Assembly (NCBI GenBank): GCA_032622095.1
Contig: CP136061.1
Span: forward strand, 37,823,797-37,887,796
Length of the DNA stretch: 64,000 nucleotides
Reading direction: 5' to 3'
Origin: Siphonodentalium dalli
Lineage: Eukaryota; Mollusca; Scaphopoda; Gadilida; Siphonodentaliidae
Shown: positions 33,001 through 45,793 of the stretch, piece after piece
Numbering within the stretch: position 1 is the first letter of the stretch
How the letters are laid out: each line of letters opens with the position of its first letter
Translations under genes and position numbers: made by a program
The notes under the pieces: model-generated
What the model saw: the letters and a program-made list of their open reading frames with translations, nothing else
Told to the model about the DNA's origin: nothing
Databases searched by the model: none

Positions 33001-36000
33001 GATAAGGCGGATTCGTCAGCTGATAGCAATGGCATAATTGATGCGATGAGCCCAACAGATGGGTGGATATCCAATATCATGGACAGGGATGTGGCTAGAG
33101 GGTCTCCGCTGGGGGAGGGGGGGGGGGGGGTGTCCACCTTGGGAAATTCCAACTGCACCTCCCCCCTTGAGTCGGAATCACACCAACACAACTTTTTTGA
33201 TAATTCCATTTGCACCCCCTTGTACCTCATGCTCAGGCCTAATTTCCTATATATTCACAAGCCATGCTTCTATGTTCCCAGTACGAGAACATTAAGATAC
33301 TTTAACCTGAAAATTGCCCCAAAAAAAACAACTAGTGGTATAATTCCAGACAAATGCACACAGCTACCGACAACAGACCAGGAAACACCGGGCCGACCAT
33401 GGTTGTTCGGCTCGGTGTGAGAAATTTTGAAAACTATACAAGAAAATTCCAAATCCTAGCATCTAGACTGGCCTCAACTGAAGCTTTCCTAGTGTTGGAA
33501 ATTTCAAACCTCATGCTCCTCCTCAGGTTGGAAAATTCTACAACTGATGACCATTTATGTCTACAAGTTTGACCAAATGTAGTAAAATATTGTTTTGCTA
33601 AACTAATTAGCATTTTCGTATTGGCCATGTGGATCGGGCAATGACACACCGGGCCGACCATGGTTCGGCCCGGTGTGCGAAAATTTTGAAATCTGAACAA
33701 GAAAATCGCAAAATCCTAACATCTAGACTAGCCTCAAGTCTTCTTAGAGTTGGAAATTTCAAACCTGACACCCCCCACTTAGGTTGGAAAATTTTCAACT
33801 GATGACAATGTTGACCAATTGTATGACAATATTGTTTTCTTAAATTAACTAGAAGTTTTTGACTGGCCACGGGGGAGGGACCAGGACACAAGCTTTCCAA
33901 GTGTTGGAAATTTCCAACCTGTCACCCCCCTAAGGTTGGAAAATTTCCAACTGATGACCATTTCTGTCAAAAATTTTGACCAAAAATAGGAACATATGCA
34001 AATATTGGTCCAAAAACAATAAATTCCCCCAATAAATAGTTTTTATCTGAAATTAGGAATTTCCAACTATTGAAAATATAGCTCTCTGCTGGGGTGAGAC
34101 ACCCCCACACCCCCCTCTAGCCACATCCCTGATCATGGACGCCTCACACACCAACACCTTCACTATTCCTCATGACGAACAGTATGAATAATTAACTTTC
34201 ATTTCCCTATTTAAGTTATACAATCGAACCACTGCACGGGTAGTTCGTGTGCGACATATTGATATACTTTGCAGGTATTGTCTAAGTGGATTAATGCCAA
34301 TAGTTTAGTACGAAAGGTTCTGGTCATCTGGACGCCTACCAATTCTTCAGTTCGAGGGTATTCGGGGCACAACATTAATATTTAAAATAGCACCAGTTCT
34401 AACGATGATTGAACGTTCGACTCTACAACCCATGCAATTTCACGACAAAATCAACGCCCTTACTTATATTGACACTCAACATGATGACAAATTAATTTTG
34501 CGCCCTTTTCCAATGTTATGGTAGTACGCTTGGAAGTTTCATCTGTAGCATTAAAGCAAGTGTGGGTTTGTGTGTGACCTCATATGACGTCATTTCGACA
34601 AATATTACGTCATAAGAAATAGTGTCTACTTGAGTGCAAATACGGCGTTTGTGGACCATGTTCGATCTCGTGCGTTCGTTGACCAATCGGCGTGAAAGTT
34701 GGTGAGTCATCTTCTACGACACAATGGAAGCAGTGGTCCAAATTTGGGCTAAGTTGGACGCATGGTTGAAAAGTGATAAACGCACCAAAAGCGTGAGGGG
34801 AGTTATACACACACATTGCCACACACAGACGACGGGTTTTGTATATAATATTCTGTCTTAAATATGTCAAACTGATGTGTTTTGTAGACAAAATAACTCA
34901 AGATGGCTTACAAAATGGAAACAAACAAAAAAAGTTGATTTTACTCATATATCCAAACATTATTCTCTGCTCCGAAAATGTAGCAAATTGTGACACTGTT
35001 GGTTATTAACCATGTTACTTTATCAACTTACAACTAACATTAATGATCTATTCTGGTTGTCTCATATGAGATATGACAAATTCATTTTTAAAGGATGCAG
35101 TGTGGAATTTTGCCAAAAACGTCTCGGGCCATGTTTTGAACGGAAATGCGCACAAACGGTACTGAGCGAGACATATTAATTGGCTACTGTCGTACATTAG
35201 CATCAACATTGATTGACTTAATACATGGTTTATATCAAAATGGCAGCCAGGGAGTGACTGGTGAGTTAATGTGATAGGAATGCATGTATAAGGAGTGGTC
35301 ATGTGCGAGGTGAATATGTATACATGGAGTGGCTATATGGTAATTAAAGTGGTGTATGTGTAACACAATGTCGCTACACAGTTATCTGTGTTGTTTATAT
35401 ATATATGGAGTGGCTGTATGGTCATGTCTGGGATGCACATGTGTACCTTTGGTGGTTGTATTGTCATGTTGGGGTATATGTATACATATGTTGGCTGTAT
35501 GATCACGGGTGGTGTGTATGGATAAATAGGGCAATGTGAAAAGGTGTACATGGAATGACTGTATGGTCATGATTGTATATGTGTATATGCATACCTGTAC
35601 CGCTGGTTGGTCATTGGCTGGCGTGTGAGTATATATGAAGTGCCATTGTTGTATGGATGTATATGGCATGCATGTCTATGATTTTTTCTGTTACTGATAT
35701 ATTGTCATTGGTGGGTGTATATGTATACAGGGAGTAGATGAATGATCACGGCTGGTGTTTATGAGTATACAGCGAGTGGCTGAATTGTCATGGGTGGTGT
35801 GTATAAGCAAATCTGGAGTGTACAAATGGCCATGTGTTAGGGGTATTGGTATATACATTCAATTGTAGGGTGTATATGTACACCTGGAGTGAATCTATTG
35901 ACAAGTGTGGGGTGTATATGTATATCGTGAGTGGCAATATGGCCATGTGTATGATAAATATGTATACAGGGAGTGACCATATCCATATGGCCAATGGTGG

Positions 36001-39000
36001 AGTGAATATGTATCCAAGGTGTGACTGTGTGTCCACAACTGTGGTGTATGAATATACAGTGTATGGCTGAATTATCATGGGTAATCTGAAAATCCAAGTA
36101 TGGAGTGCATGGATGGCCGTGTTTACAGGGTATAAGTATATATTGAAAGGCTGTATCACCACGGGTGTGGCGAATAGGTAGATGTATACGGGGGAGTGAC
36201 CGTATGGCCAAATTGTGGAGTGAATAGGTATACACGGAGTAATTGTACGGTGATACATATGATATCTGATTGTCATGGGTGAGGTGTATATTCAAGCCTG
36301 GAGTGTGTGAATGCCACTGAATGGACGAGTGTGCGGGGTATTGATATATATGGAAGGGCTGTATGGCCATTGGTGGGGTAGATATATATATATATAATTC
36401 GTTTGTACATACTGTTTTCTCAATTTCATGTAACGTTTTCAAGTATTAGAGAACAACGCATATATGAAATATGTCTATAACTAATCACTAGTGATGTTTC
36501 GGTTTACGTCAGATATGTGTGGGAACGCGTCGTTATTGATAGCCAACATGAAAAATACAGCGAATGCCGGTCGAAATACGTAGGTATTGAATACGTAGGT
36601 ATGAACACAATAGAACATTCAATGGCAGGAAGAGGTCGAAATAGAGACAGGTTGTGTGGGCTGAAACATCTGTATAGTCTGAGTGATAATCCATATCGCC
36701 GAAGTGGAAAGTAAATTTCTTTGCGCAATCCTTCAGGAAATCCTATCCGTAAATAAATCCGAAAATATAGCATCCACAATCATGCGACTTAGCCCGGGTA
36801 AGAACATAAACGCACGAATCGTTATATTATACCCGGATAACACTTTAAGCAACATTGTGCAATCCGATTTTTATATATAACTAGCAGGGTGACCCGACTT
36901 CGTCCGGGCTGTTTTCTCTGTTTTTTCTGCTTTCATCCGTCGAATTGACCATTTTGAAGGTCAAGGTCAGGTCGGGGTCACGATTTGACACGTCCAAAAC
37001 ACTCCCCGGACAAAAGTACCTAGAAATCCGTCCGGCAGTTTTCCCGGCCATTGCTAACAAACAAACAGACAGACAGAAGTCCCAAAATATATAGTAGATT
37101 TAATCATACCCTGTCAATCAACGGATTACTACACAACAATCGGTTGTCACTCATTAGCTATTTAGGTTATTTCTCGATAACCTAAATGTTTCGACTACTT
37201 TCTGTCGCAGATACGACAGTAGCATCGCGTGATATTACCACATATATATACCGCGTGCCAAAAATGAATATGACGACTATTCGATAATGCCTATGATTTA
37301 AAAGGAAACTTCGTTGTTGCGTCAGAATTAATTCCGCATGGGATTGCCCTGATAATAACCGTACTGCTAACCATCAGTGCACCAGTTAAGTACCTAGAGA
37401 CATTAACAAGATTCATGCTAAGAAATGAAATTGAAACGGACAGCTGTTCAGCCGAATCCCATGACTTGTCAGGGCTCACCAAAAATCACATCGAGTCACT
37501 GAGAATCGCCGAAAACACCGACAGCTACTTAGAATTTTTTACGCCATTTCGATTTATTTTATAACTTTATTGTAACTAAGATTTGATATGTTTTTCTTGA
37601 GTTGTTCATTTTTTAATGACCGCAAAATATTTATGGAAATTGCATACATATCCAATGCTATTTCCGTTGCATATATAGGAGCTTCTCGGTGTTTACCCGT
37701 GATCCACGTTGTGTCGCTGTGATTCATGAACGTATATACATTTAGTCAGGTTTGGAAAAACCTCGACCACCATGTTCATTACACCAGGGCGCTCGCAAAT
37801 CCTCGCGTCAAGCTTTCGGTGCTCAGTATGTCATGAAGAATCACTCTCCCATAACAAAAATCGCCACGATGTTGAGTGTTTTGCTTATCGCACTCTTTCC
37901 ATATTGCACTCGTGTCGGCCCTGGATATAATATGCCTGCCGCACCACTGCGAGAGGTAAGAATTCTCTATTGTGGCAACCTGTTTGCCGTAGGATGCATC
38001 CCTTGGGTGTGGTAGTCGCAGGGGTACTATGGCGACCGCAGCACGCGAGACATCGATCTGCGAATGCTGCTCAGCTCATGGTCCTCTTGCCACGTGTGGA
38101 TCAGGAGTAGCATATGCACACCGCCCCACTGCGAGTGGTAATAAAAAATCTTCTATTGTAGCACCATGTTTGCCGTAGGATGCATCCCTTGAGGTATGGT
38201 AGTCCCGGGGGTACTATGGTGACCGCATCGCGTGAGGCATCGACCTGCGAATGCTGCTCAGCTCATGTATGGTCCCCATGCCACGTATGGACCAGGGGTA
38301 GAATATGCCCACCGCCCCACTGCGAGGGGTAATAATCCCCTAATGTGGCACCCTGTTTGCATCCAGTGAGGTGTGGTAATATTGGGGGTGCTGGAACGAC
38401 CGCATCACATGAGGAATCTACCTGCGGATGCGGCTCAGCTCGTGGTCCTCTTGCCCGGTGTGGACCCGGGGTTGAATAGGCCTACCGCTCCATGACGAGG
38501 GGCCAGAATCCCCAAATGTTGTACCGGTTTGTCGTGGGTGCATCCCGCGATGTGTGGTGTAGGACTCCTGGGGGTATTAGGGCGGCCGTATCACGCGAGG
38601 CATCGAATTACGGATACGGCTTAGCTCATGGTCCTCTTTGGTCCTACTTCAAGACGGATGTTTGAGTTGACCCGACTAGTCACGCCTCTCCACATTGTTT
38701 CAGATTACATTTCTGCCATCCGTTCTATTTTGTTTCTGGTGTCTAGTTGTGTGTTCTGTTTTCATGTATGTTGTTTCTTTCGTATCATGTCTCTTGTATT
38801 TCGTCTGCACGACCTTTCAATATTTCAGTCTTGTAAAGTTCACGCCTGTCTCACTGCGGGGAGGTACCGGGATGCTGTTATATTCAGTCACCGCTTCATA
38901 TGTGTACCAATCTTTGGCCAGACCATAGTTCGAAGGATACTCCGAGGCGTTTGCTCTGCTAGTTGTCGATTATCTTCTTTTCATATGGCAACTCAAAACA

Positions 39001-42000
39001 AATAAAAACGTAACATTTATCAGCTGCTAAGTTCGACAGAGCCTGAGGTCTCAGTATTTGGTTCTTCGTTTTGATCCGAATGTCAAGAGAAATTCTGTAT
39101 TTGTGATTGATAAAACGCTACAAAGCATAGCCATGCAATTACAGTCTGTCAAACCGGCCAGGACTGGGCCACTAAGTGGCTCTCTTCTGAATGTTCACGA
39201 AATAATGAAGCTGACATTTACACAGTAGCAGAGCTGTGTTGAGAACTCGTAATATATCTAATTATTCTGAGAACATCCACCGACATTGAAGGTTGGGTAT
39301 ATGTATATGGATTTATGCACATACTGTTCCAAACCCACTACGATCTTTTAGACATCAGGGGTATGTCCATGACCAGGAACATTGCAACAGTAAAGAAACC
39401 ATATGAGCACGATGTTCTATTTCTGGTCATGATCATTAGGATTGTACGAATCTTAAATTTTTTTTCAAGCTGTCGAGGTCCACATGCCACAATGGATCGT
39501 TCATGTCTCATTTGGGACTATGAATTCAAGATTCAACGATATTATGCTGAGAAACATCTGTCATATATAGACGCTAAAGAAATAGTCAAACAAAAATCGT
39601 CAGTATATCACTGGCAACACAAGTTGAGACGACTGATATTATTCATGTCCCAGAACCTAAATGACCATTCCATTAATTAAATTAATTTAGTACGATTTGG
39701 ACAACTTACGTATGATGTAGTGAGCACTGTTATATATAGCACACGGTCTGACAGGACCCACAATGCACTTAACTTCTTTGGTATTTAATGTACCCTAATG
39801 TGTATTTTACAGGACAATTGACGTTAACGGCAAATATGTTTGATCCTAGTGTACCCACTGGGTAAAAGTATAGCCTTACTCAGTTACCATTTCCCCAGAT
39901 TGTGATGGGGTGGGGAACGCTAATCCCATATACGTGATGTCATTCTGATTGGATTTTAACAGGATATGTGTAAATTTGTATGTATTTGGATACTCTACAC
40001 AAAGGTAGAAAACAATATTATTGTTGTTATTGATGACGTCGACAGAGGTCAAAAGGTCACGAAAATGTGATGAAAACACAAATATAATAGTATGGGAGCT
40101 AACAGGATACACCTACACCCCATCACATCACTTAACTTTATCCCACTCATTTTTTTTCAACTTAAAGCAATGTTAAGACGTTAAAAGTGGCCGCATAGAC
40201 ACGAGACAAGATGGCGTCCAATATGGCCACCGTTTTATAGAGATAAAATCTAGGGGAAATATGGCCACGGAAATGGCCACCGGAAGTGGAAAAGATGGCC
40301 AATTTTCATTCAAAGCTTTCCGAGTTGTTTTCTCTCTGTGTAATAACTGAATGGCTTCTGTAAACGGTTGACAGTTTATATTGAAATTTTGAAAATATTT
40401 ACCAACTAGGTATGTTGTATTAACATGTCAGACATGCGGATATTAGTTATAACGAACAAAAGCCGGACGCTTTGGGTCGTATATAGGCTATATCTGATTT
40501 TATGACGTCACCAATTATTAACTAATGCGACACTCCAATTGTTGAATTTTGGGAGCGCGAATGTCCCACAGTAGATCGGTGGGCCTGAAGCATTATTGCC
40601 GTAATCGGCTGTCAAGAGGCCAACACAAATCAGTCCATGTGCAAACATTCTCCTATTTATATAAACGTCATAAAATCATTTATTTGTTTTTATTTATAAG
40701 GGAAAGTAGGTCCATAATGAATTTCTAACGGGTCTACTCCGGCACTCTACTGGATCAAATCATAAATAAACTAAAATCACCACAACTCAACACGATATAC
40801 GTGTATCTCAAAGCTTTATTTTCCAACTGATGCACAGCAGTTGATCAATACTGCATGGTTCTGTAGAGATTATACCGTGCGAAAGGAAATAAGATAATAT
40901 TTAACGTGGATTTGATTGTTATCATAAGTCTGCATACTTACATGCATCTGATAATCCATATATATATCCTATTTTCTTGAATTGAATGAATACACATACT
41001 TATGAACAAAGCAGAAGATACATTCAGTTACACAATGACGTTGTTTGTCGACTATCGTTGAAATTGACATGATGACATGTTATGATTGAAATGAACATCC
41101 CCCCAGCACGCCAAGTAATATAGGCCCATAATGGTTAGTTTCAGTTCCATGCACTCTCGACAACATATATAACTATTTATAATTACCCCACCAAACATGC
41201 ATGTGAATATTATTTGGTGGGAATCTATAAAGTGATTTTGACAAGAATTATTTTAAACGCTACATGCAGAAACCCCTATATGATTGTTTTAGCTTTGGTT
41301 CGTTAATTACGCTTGCGTATGATCATATTACTAATTGCACGAAACGTAACATATTTTGCCTGCCACGAAGTTGATACTGAAATTTGATGTCGTGGTGAAT
41401 TTGCAATGCCAAACGCATAATATTGTGTTGTAGCCGTTGCTGGAATGGCTGTTTGTACAAAAGTACGCATTATCACAAATACAGACACCCGATACCCGCT
41501 ACAAATGCCTTGTATTTGTACTTACTCTAGAGCGGACAAAAACTTCCCAACAGCTGGAAAGTCCATGCTTGACACAACATGCATTGCCACAGATAATTAT
41601 TGGATAAAAATTAATCTGCATGATAGTTTGATATTCCAACCAGCATATATAGTGTGAAATTTGTTGATTTAGACCAAAATTTTTTTATTTTCCTAATTTC
41701 GGTCAATTTGCGGACAGAAAACGGGTTGGACAATTTCCAATCGTATAGTGGGTGTTAGGTCGTAAGCTTATAACTGTTTGAAAGCTTGATGTATCAGTTG
41801 GAAAAGTCCAACACAACCGGTGGGCAGTGGAAATGAGATTTCCTCGATTTCGATATTTTCGGCCTCGGTCAAGGGGTGCTGTATAGTTGAAAATGACATG
41901 TCGTACACCAACACACATCATTAAGCCACGTCCCTGTCTGTCGTATGTTGATATCGCGTCCATTGAATATGGCCAATATTTAAAAATACGTGGGAGTGAA

Positions 42001-45000
42001 TAGTCAGACCACTCATTAATTGTATGTATATATGCGCGCTGTATGTACGGGAGCTTGGAGTGCGAATATGTATGGCGTATATGTATTATGCGTGGGTGTG
42101 TATATATATATATGTTTGTGTGAGTATACGGGTGTATGCGTGCACGCGTTTTTTGCACTGTATGTATTAGTATGTGAACTGCATGTATGAGGGCGTGCGA
42201 ATATGTAGTATGCATGTATGTACGTATGCGTGTGAGTATGTGTGCTGAGCTCTTGGCCACTACTATTTGTTCACTGAAAATACGTGTACTGCTTGTATAA
42301 TATTCATTCATTTTGTCAATTTATTTTATTCATAACTCTCCGTGAATGGAGGAAATAAATATATATATCACATTACTCGGCATTTCGTCGATGACCTTCT
42401 AAAATATCGTATCGTCCAAAAATTAAAGTTTATAGGAGTCACACAAAATGATTTACCTCTGGAAATAAAATTGGTATTCGTCAATATCTTTGCATGATAA
42501 TAATTTATAAGAAAAAAGTTTCACATTCATATCTCCCCAGTTGATGAGATGAAGGTGAATTTATGGTTTTAAACCACACTATAGAAGAGAGAATTATAAG
42601 TCGTGAAATACGGTATTTAGTTTTGACGAGTCCAGCGTGTCCGAATAGTCTCTTTTCTTTCATCCATGCAGGTTAACCCTTTCATGACGGGAGCTGCGCT
42701 GGCCCAACATCAAAGACCCTGTGCCAACTCATTCTCTATATATGCGAGGTGACCTATTGTTGCCTCCCATATATAACATAATGCATTGGCCTAGCAATTT
42801 TGCATCATTTTTTATAAATTTTTCTTACATTGTTTAACAATTTTTATAATTTTTGTATCATTTTTTCTTCCATTTAAAAAAACAATGTATCATTTTGTAT
42901 ATAGAGGATCTACAACGAGTCCCCAGTTTATAGCGGAATTTACAAAACGAGTCCAGTAATTTACTGGACGAGTTTTGTAATTTCCGCTATAAACTTGGGA
43001 CGAGTTGTAGATTCTATTTATTACATGATCCAAAACATCTACAAAACATACTTAAATCAACAAATAGGACGCGAAAGTAACATCGGCTTCTGTAAGGCAT
43101 GCGATGACTTTTCACGTAACTATTCGTTGTTTGCCCGCGTAAAGAAATAGTCCCAGATAAATAAAGACTCTTTGGCGCATTTAATGGCGTATAATTAATG
43201 ATATAACTTTTCAAACTCTTCATTCATGATAGTTTGTTGGAAAAATATAGGAAGCCATAGTATTTTGAGACGTGGCGTACGGAATGTTAACACACGACAA
43301 ACAGGAAGTCAAAGGTCGCCTGGCACTATTTCCTGTTATTAACCGAATGTTTAATATCACAATTTATAGAATGGGTTTATTGAATGGAATAAGGTTAGGA
43401 TCATGTAATAAATTTGTTTCTTACATTATATAACATTTTTTATCATTTTTTCTTACATTCTTCAACAATTTTTATCATTTTTTATCATTATTTCTTACAT
43501 TCTTTAACAATTTTTGTATTTAAAAAAAATCTTTTCTTACATTTTTTAGCATTATAAAAAATATTATAAAATTTGTTTGGCCAATGCATTCTCTTATATA
43601 TGCGAGGTGACATATGGTCGACTCGCATATATAACAGAATGCATTGGCAAGTGGTTTTCGCCAAAACTCAGGAAGCGCCCGGCACGAAAAGGTTGATGAA
43701 ACGCGCTCCCGCGATTTCTCTTCCAAACAAGCAAATCAGAATTATCGTGCCAGGAACGGTTTAGATAATATAATTTTTTCCTAGAATGTTTTTTTAACAC
43801 TTGGAAAAATAGACAAGTTGTCTGCTGAAATATGTAATCGAATCCGTAGATTCTAAATAATTATGCACAAGCGCACGTTCGCGCTAAAATGCCATATACG
43901 ACATTTAGAAGCACACCAACGATTTGCTAAACCAATTTTAGCCGAGTAATTGCAAACAGAAAGGGACAGTTCAGTACCCTCACCACGCTGGTCTTCCCAG
44001 AATGTAAGGAAATATAACAATTCAACATGATCCTGCCAATTTCCAAATGTGTATGGTCAGGGTTCGCGCTGCCACTTACCAAATGTGCCAATGGCAAAAA
44101 TAATTCACATTTGGCAAAAAATATTTTCAAATGGCAAAAGCTTTGGCAAGTCACTTATTAATTCCTCAAGAAAGTTAAAAAATACTGGTCAATCAATACC
44201 ATTCATTTCAGGAAACTCTTACAACATAATTATATTATTGGTGTTTTATATGGCTTAGGAAAAGTTAACACCTCTATTAAGATGCAGTTAATCTCATAGC
44301 ATTAGTGCCGGTGGTTGGAGGGATTACTACCTCAGTGTTAGTGTGGTGGGGTGTTTACATAGCTAATCATCATGTGAAGTGCCCCTCTGATGCAGCAGAG
44401 TACCATTTTATTGTTCGGTGATTGGCTTAGGCAAAAAAAAAACTGTCTTGATTCTCGGGCATAGCCGCGTCTGGAAAAAAGGCCCGCGTTGAACCATTTT
44501 ATTACGATTTTCAATTTGACCGAATCTGTCAAATAATAACACGAAAATAGAAAACAGAAATTAGTTATGTTTCAAACATCGAATATGACAGACATACAAT
44601 GGTGTATGTGTTGGTATTCAAAAACAGACACTAGGCAACGATAACTACCAGGTATATTGTCACCACAAGCTGCTCAAACCCCAAGTTTATTAAGTCAAAT
44701 AGTGGGTTGGTATAAATTGGACGTTGCTAAACGGTCACCTCTGCGTACGAAATTACGGACGAAAAACGCACCGGAACGGCTGAATGTAATGTTCAAATAT
44801 TTCGGCAAGGTAGATAACCCACTTTTCGTAAACAATTCTGAGATTTCCAATTTCGGGAATGCAAACCGGAAAGAAATATGGTGCGTATTGGCGATGTGTA
44901 TGCTGTTTAATATAATAGTATTTGAAGTTTTTAAGGCTAGCATGTATATTAACTATAGTTTAGATGGATAAAGTATATATATAGATATAAATAGATATAT

Positions 45001-45759
45001 ATACTACTAGAAGGTGACCCGACTTCGTCCGGGCTTTGACCTTGAATTGACCATTTTGAAGGTCAAGGTCAGGTGGGGTCAAACACCAACACCCCAAAAC
45101 TGTTGGAAATCGGCCCAGCGGATACCGGGAAATCGGCCCAGCGGATACCGAGATACCCTATGCATCAAATTTCGTCCGTACAAATCCGCCAGTTTAACCC
45201 GATTTGATTTCCACTCAAGTATATAAACGCGCCTCATATACACGTACGCTCATTAATTATCAAGTTTCAACGTAAAGATAAATTACCATCGGTGCCCGAG
45301 ATATCGCCAAGACGTCTGAAACAGTCAAATGCATCGGCCGGTTAAGCGTTAACGTGATCTAACGTTATGACCTCTAACGACGTCATAGAAGTTACGCATT
45401 GTTTTTATCCCGAAGGAAGATAGTACCACTTCTTCTTGATAATTGAGACAGATAACTAAAACGGATACATACGCATTATATATCGTTGGAAAGAGGAAAC
45501 ACGAAAGATGCTCACAGTGTCATTATTGTGACTGGCATTTTATTATTCGCGCTGTTTCGAATCGATTTGTAAGCACCGAACTCAAATGAAAGTCCCGTAA
45601 CACAGCGTAAAAACAGATTTGACCTCGGCACGTGAAAAGTTGACCTCGGATCTGAAAATTAATAGGCCTATGTTACTCCTTGCCCGAAAATACCCCCATA
45701 TACCAAGTTTCATCGAAATCGGCTCGGCCGTTTTCGAGTCCATCGATTACAGACAGACA

Positions 45760-45793
<34 letters not shown>

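Noticed and set aside
35382-36442. Minus-strand frames up to 201 codons rich in H, T, P, I
   Set aside because: Produced by a degenerate GT/TA repeat array; no conserved residues beyond the repeat.
38628-39005. 125-codon hydrophobic frame
   Set aside because: No repeatable signature, and a second frame is open over the same bases.
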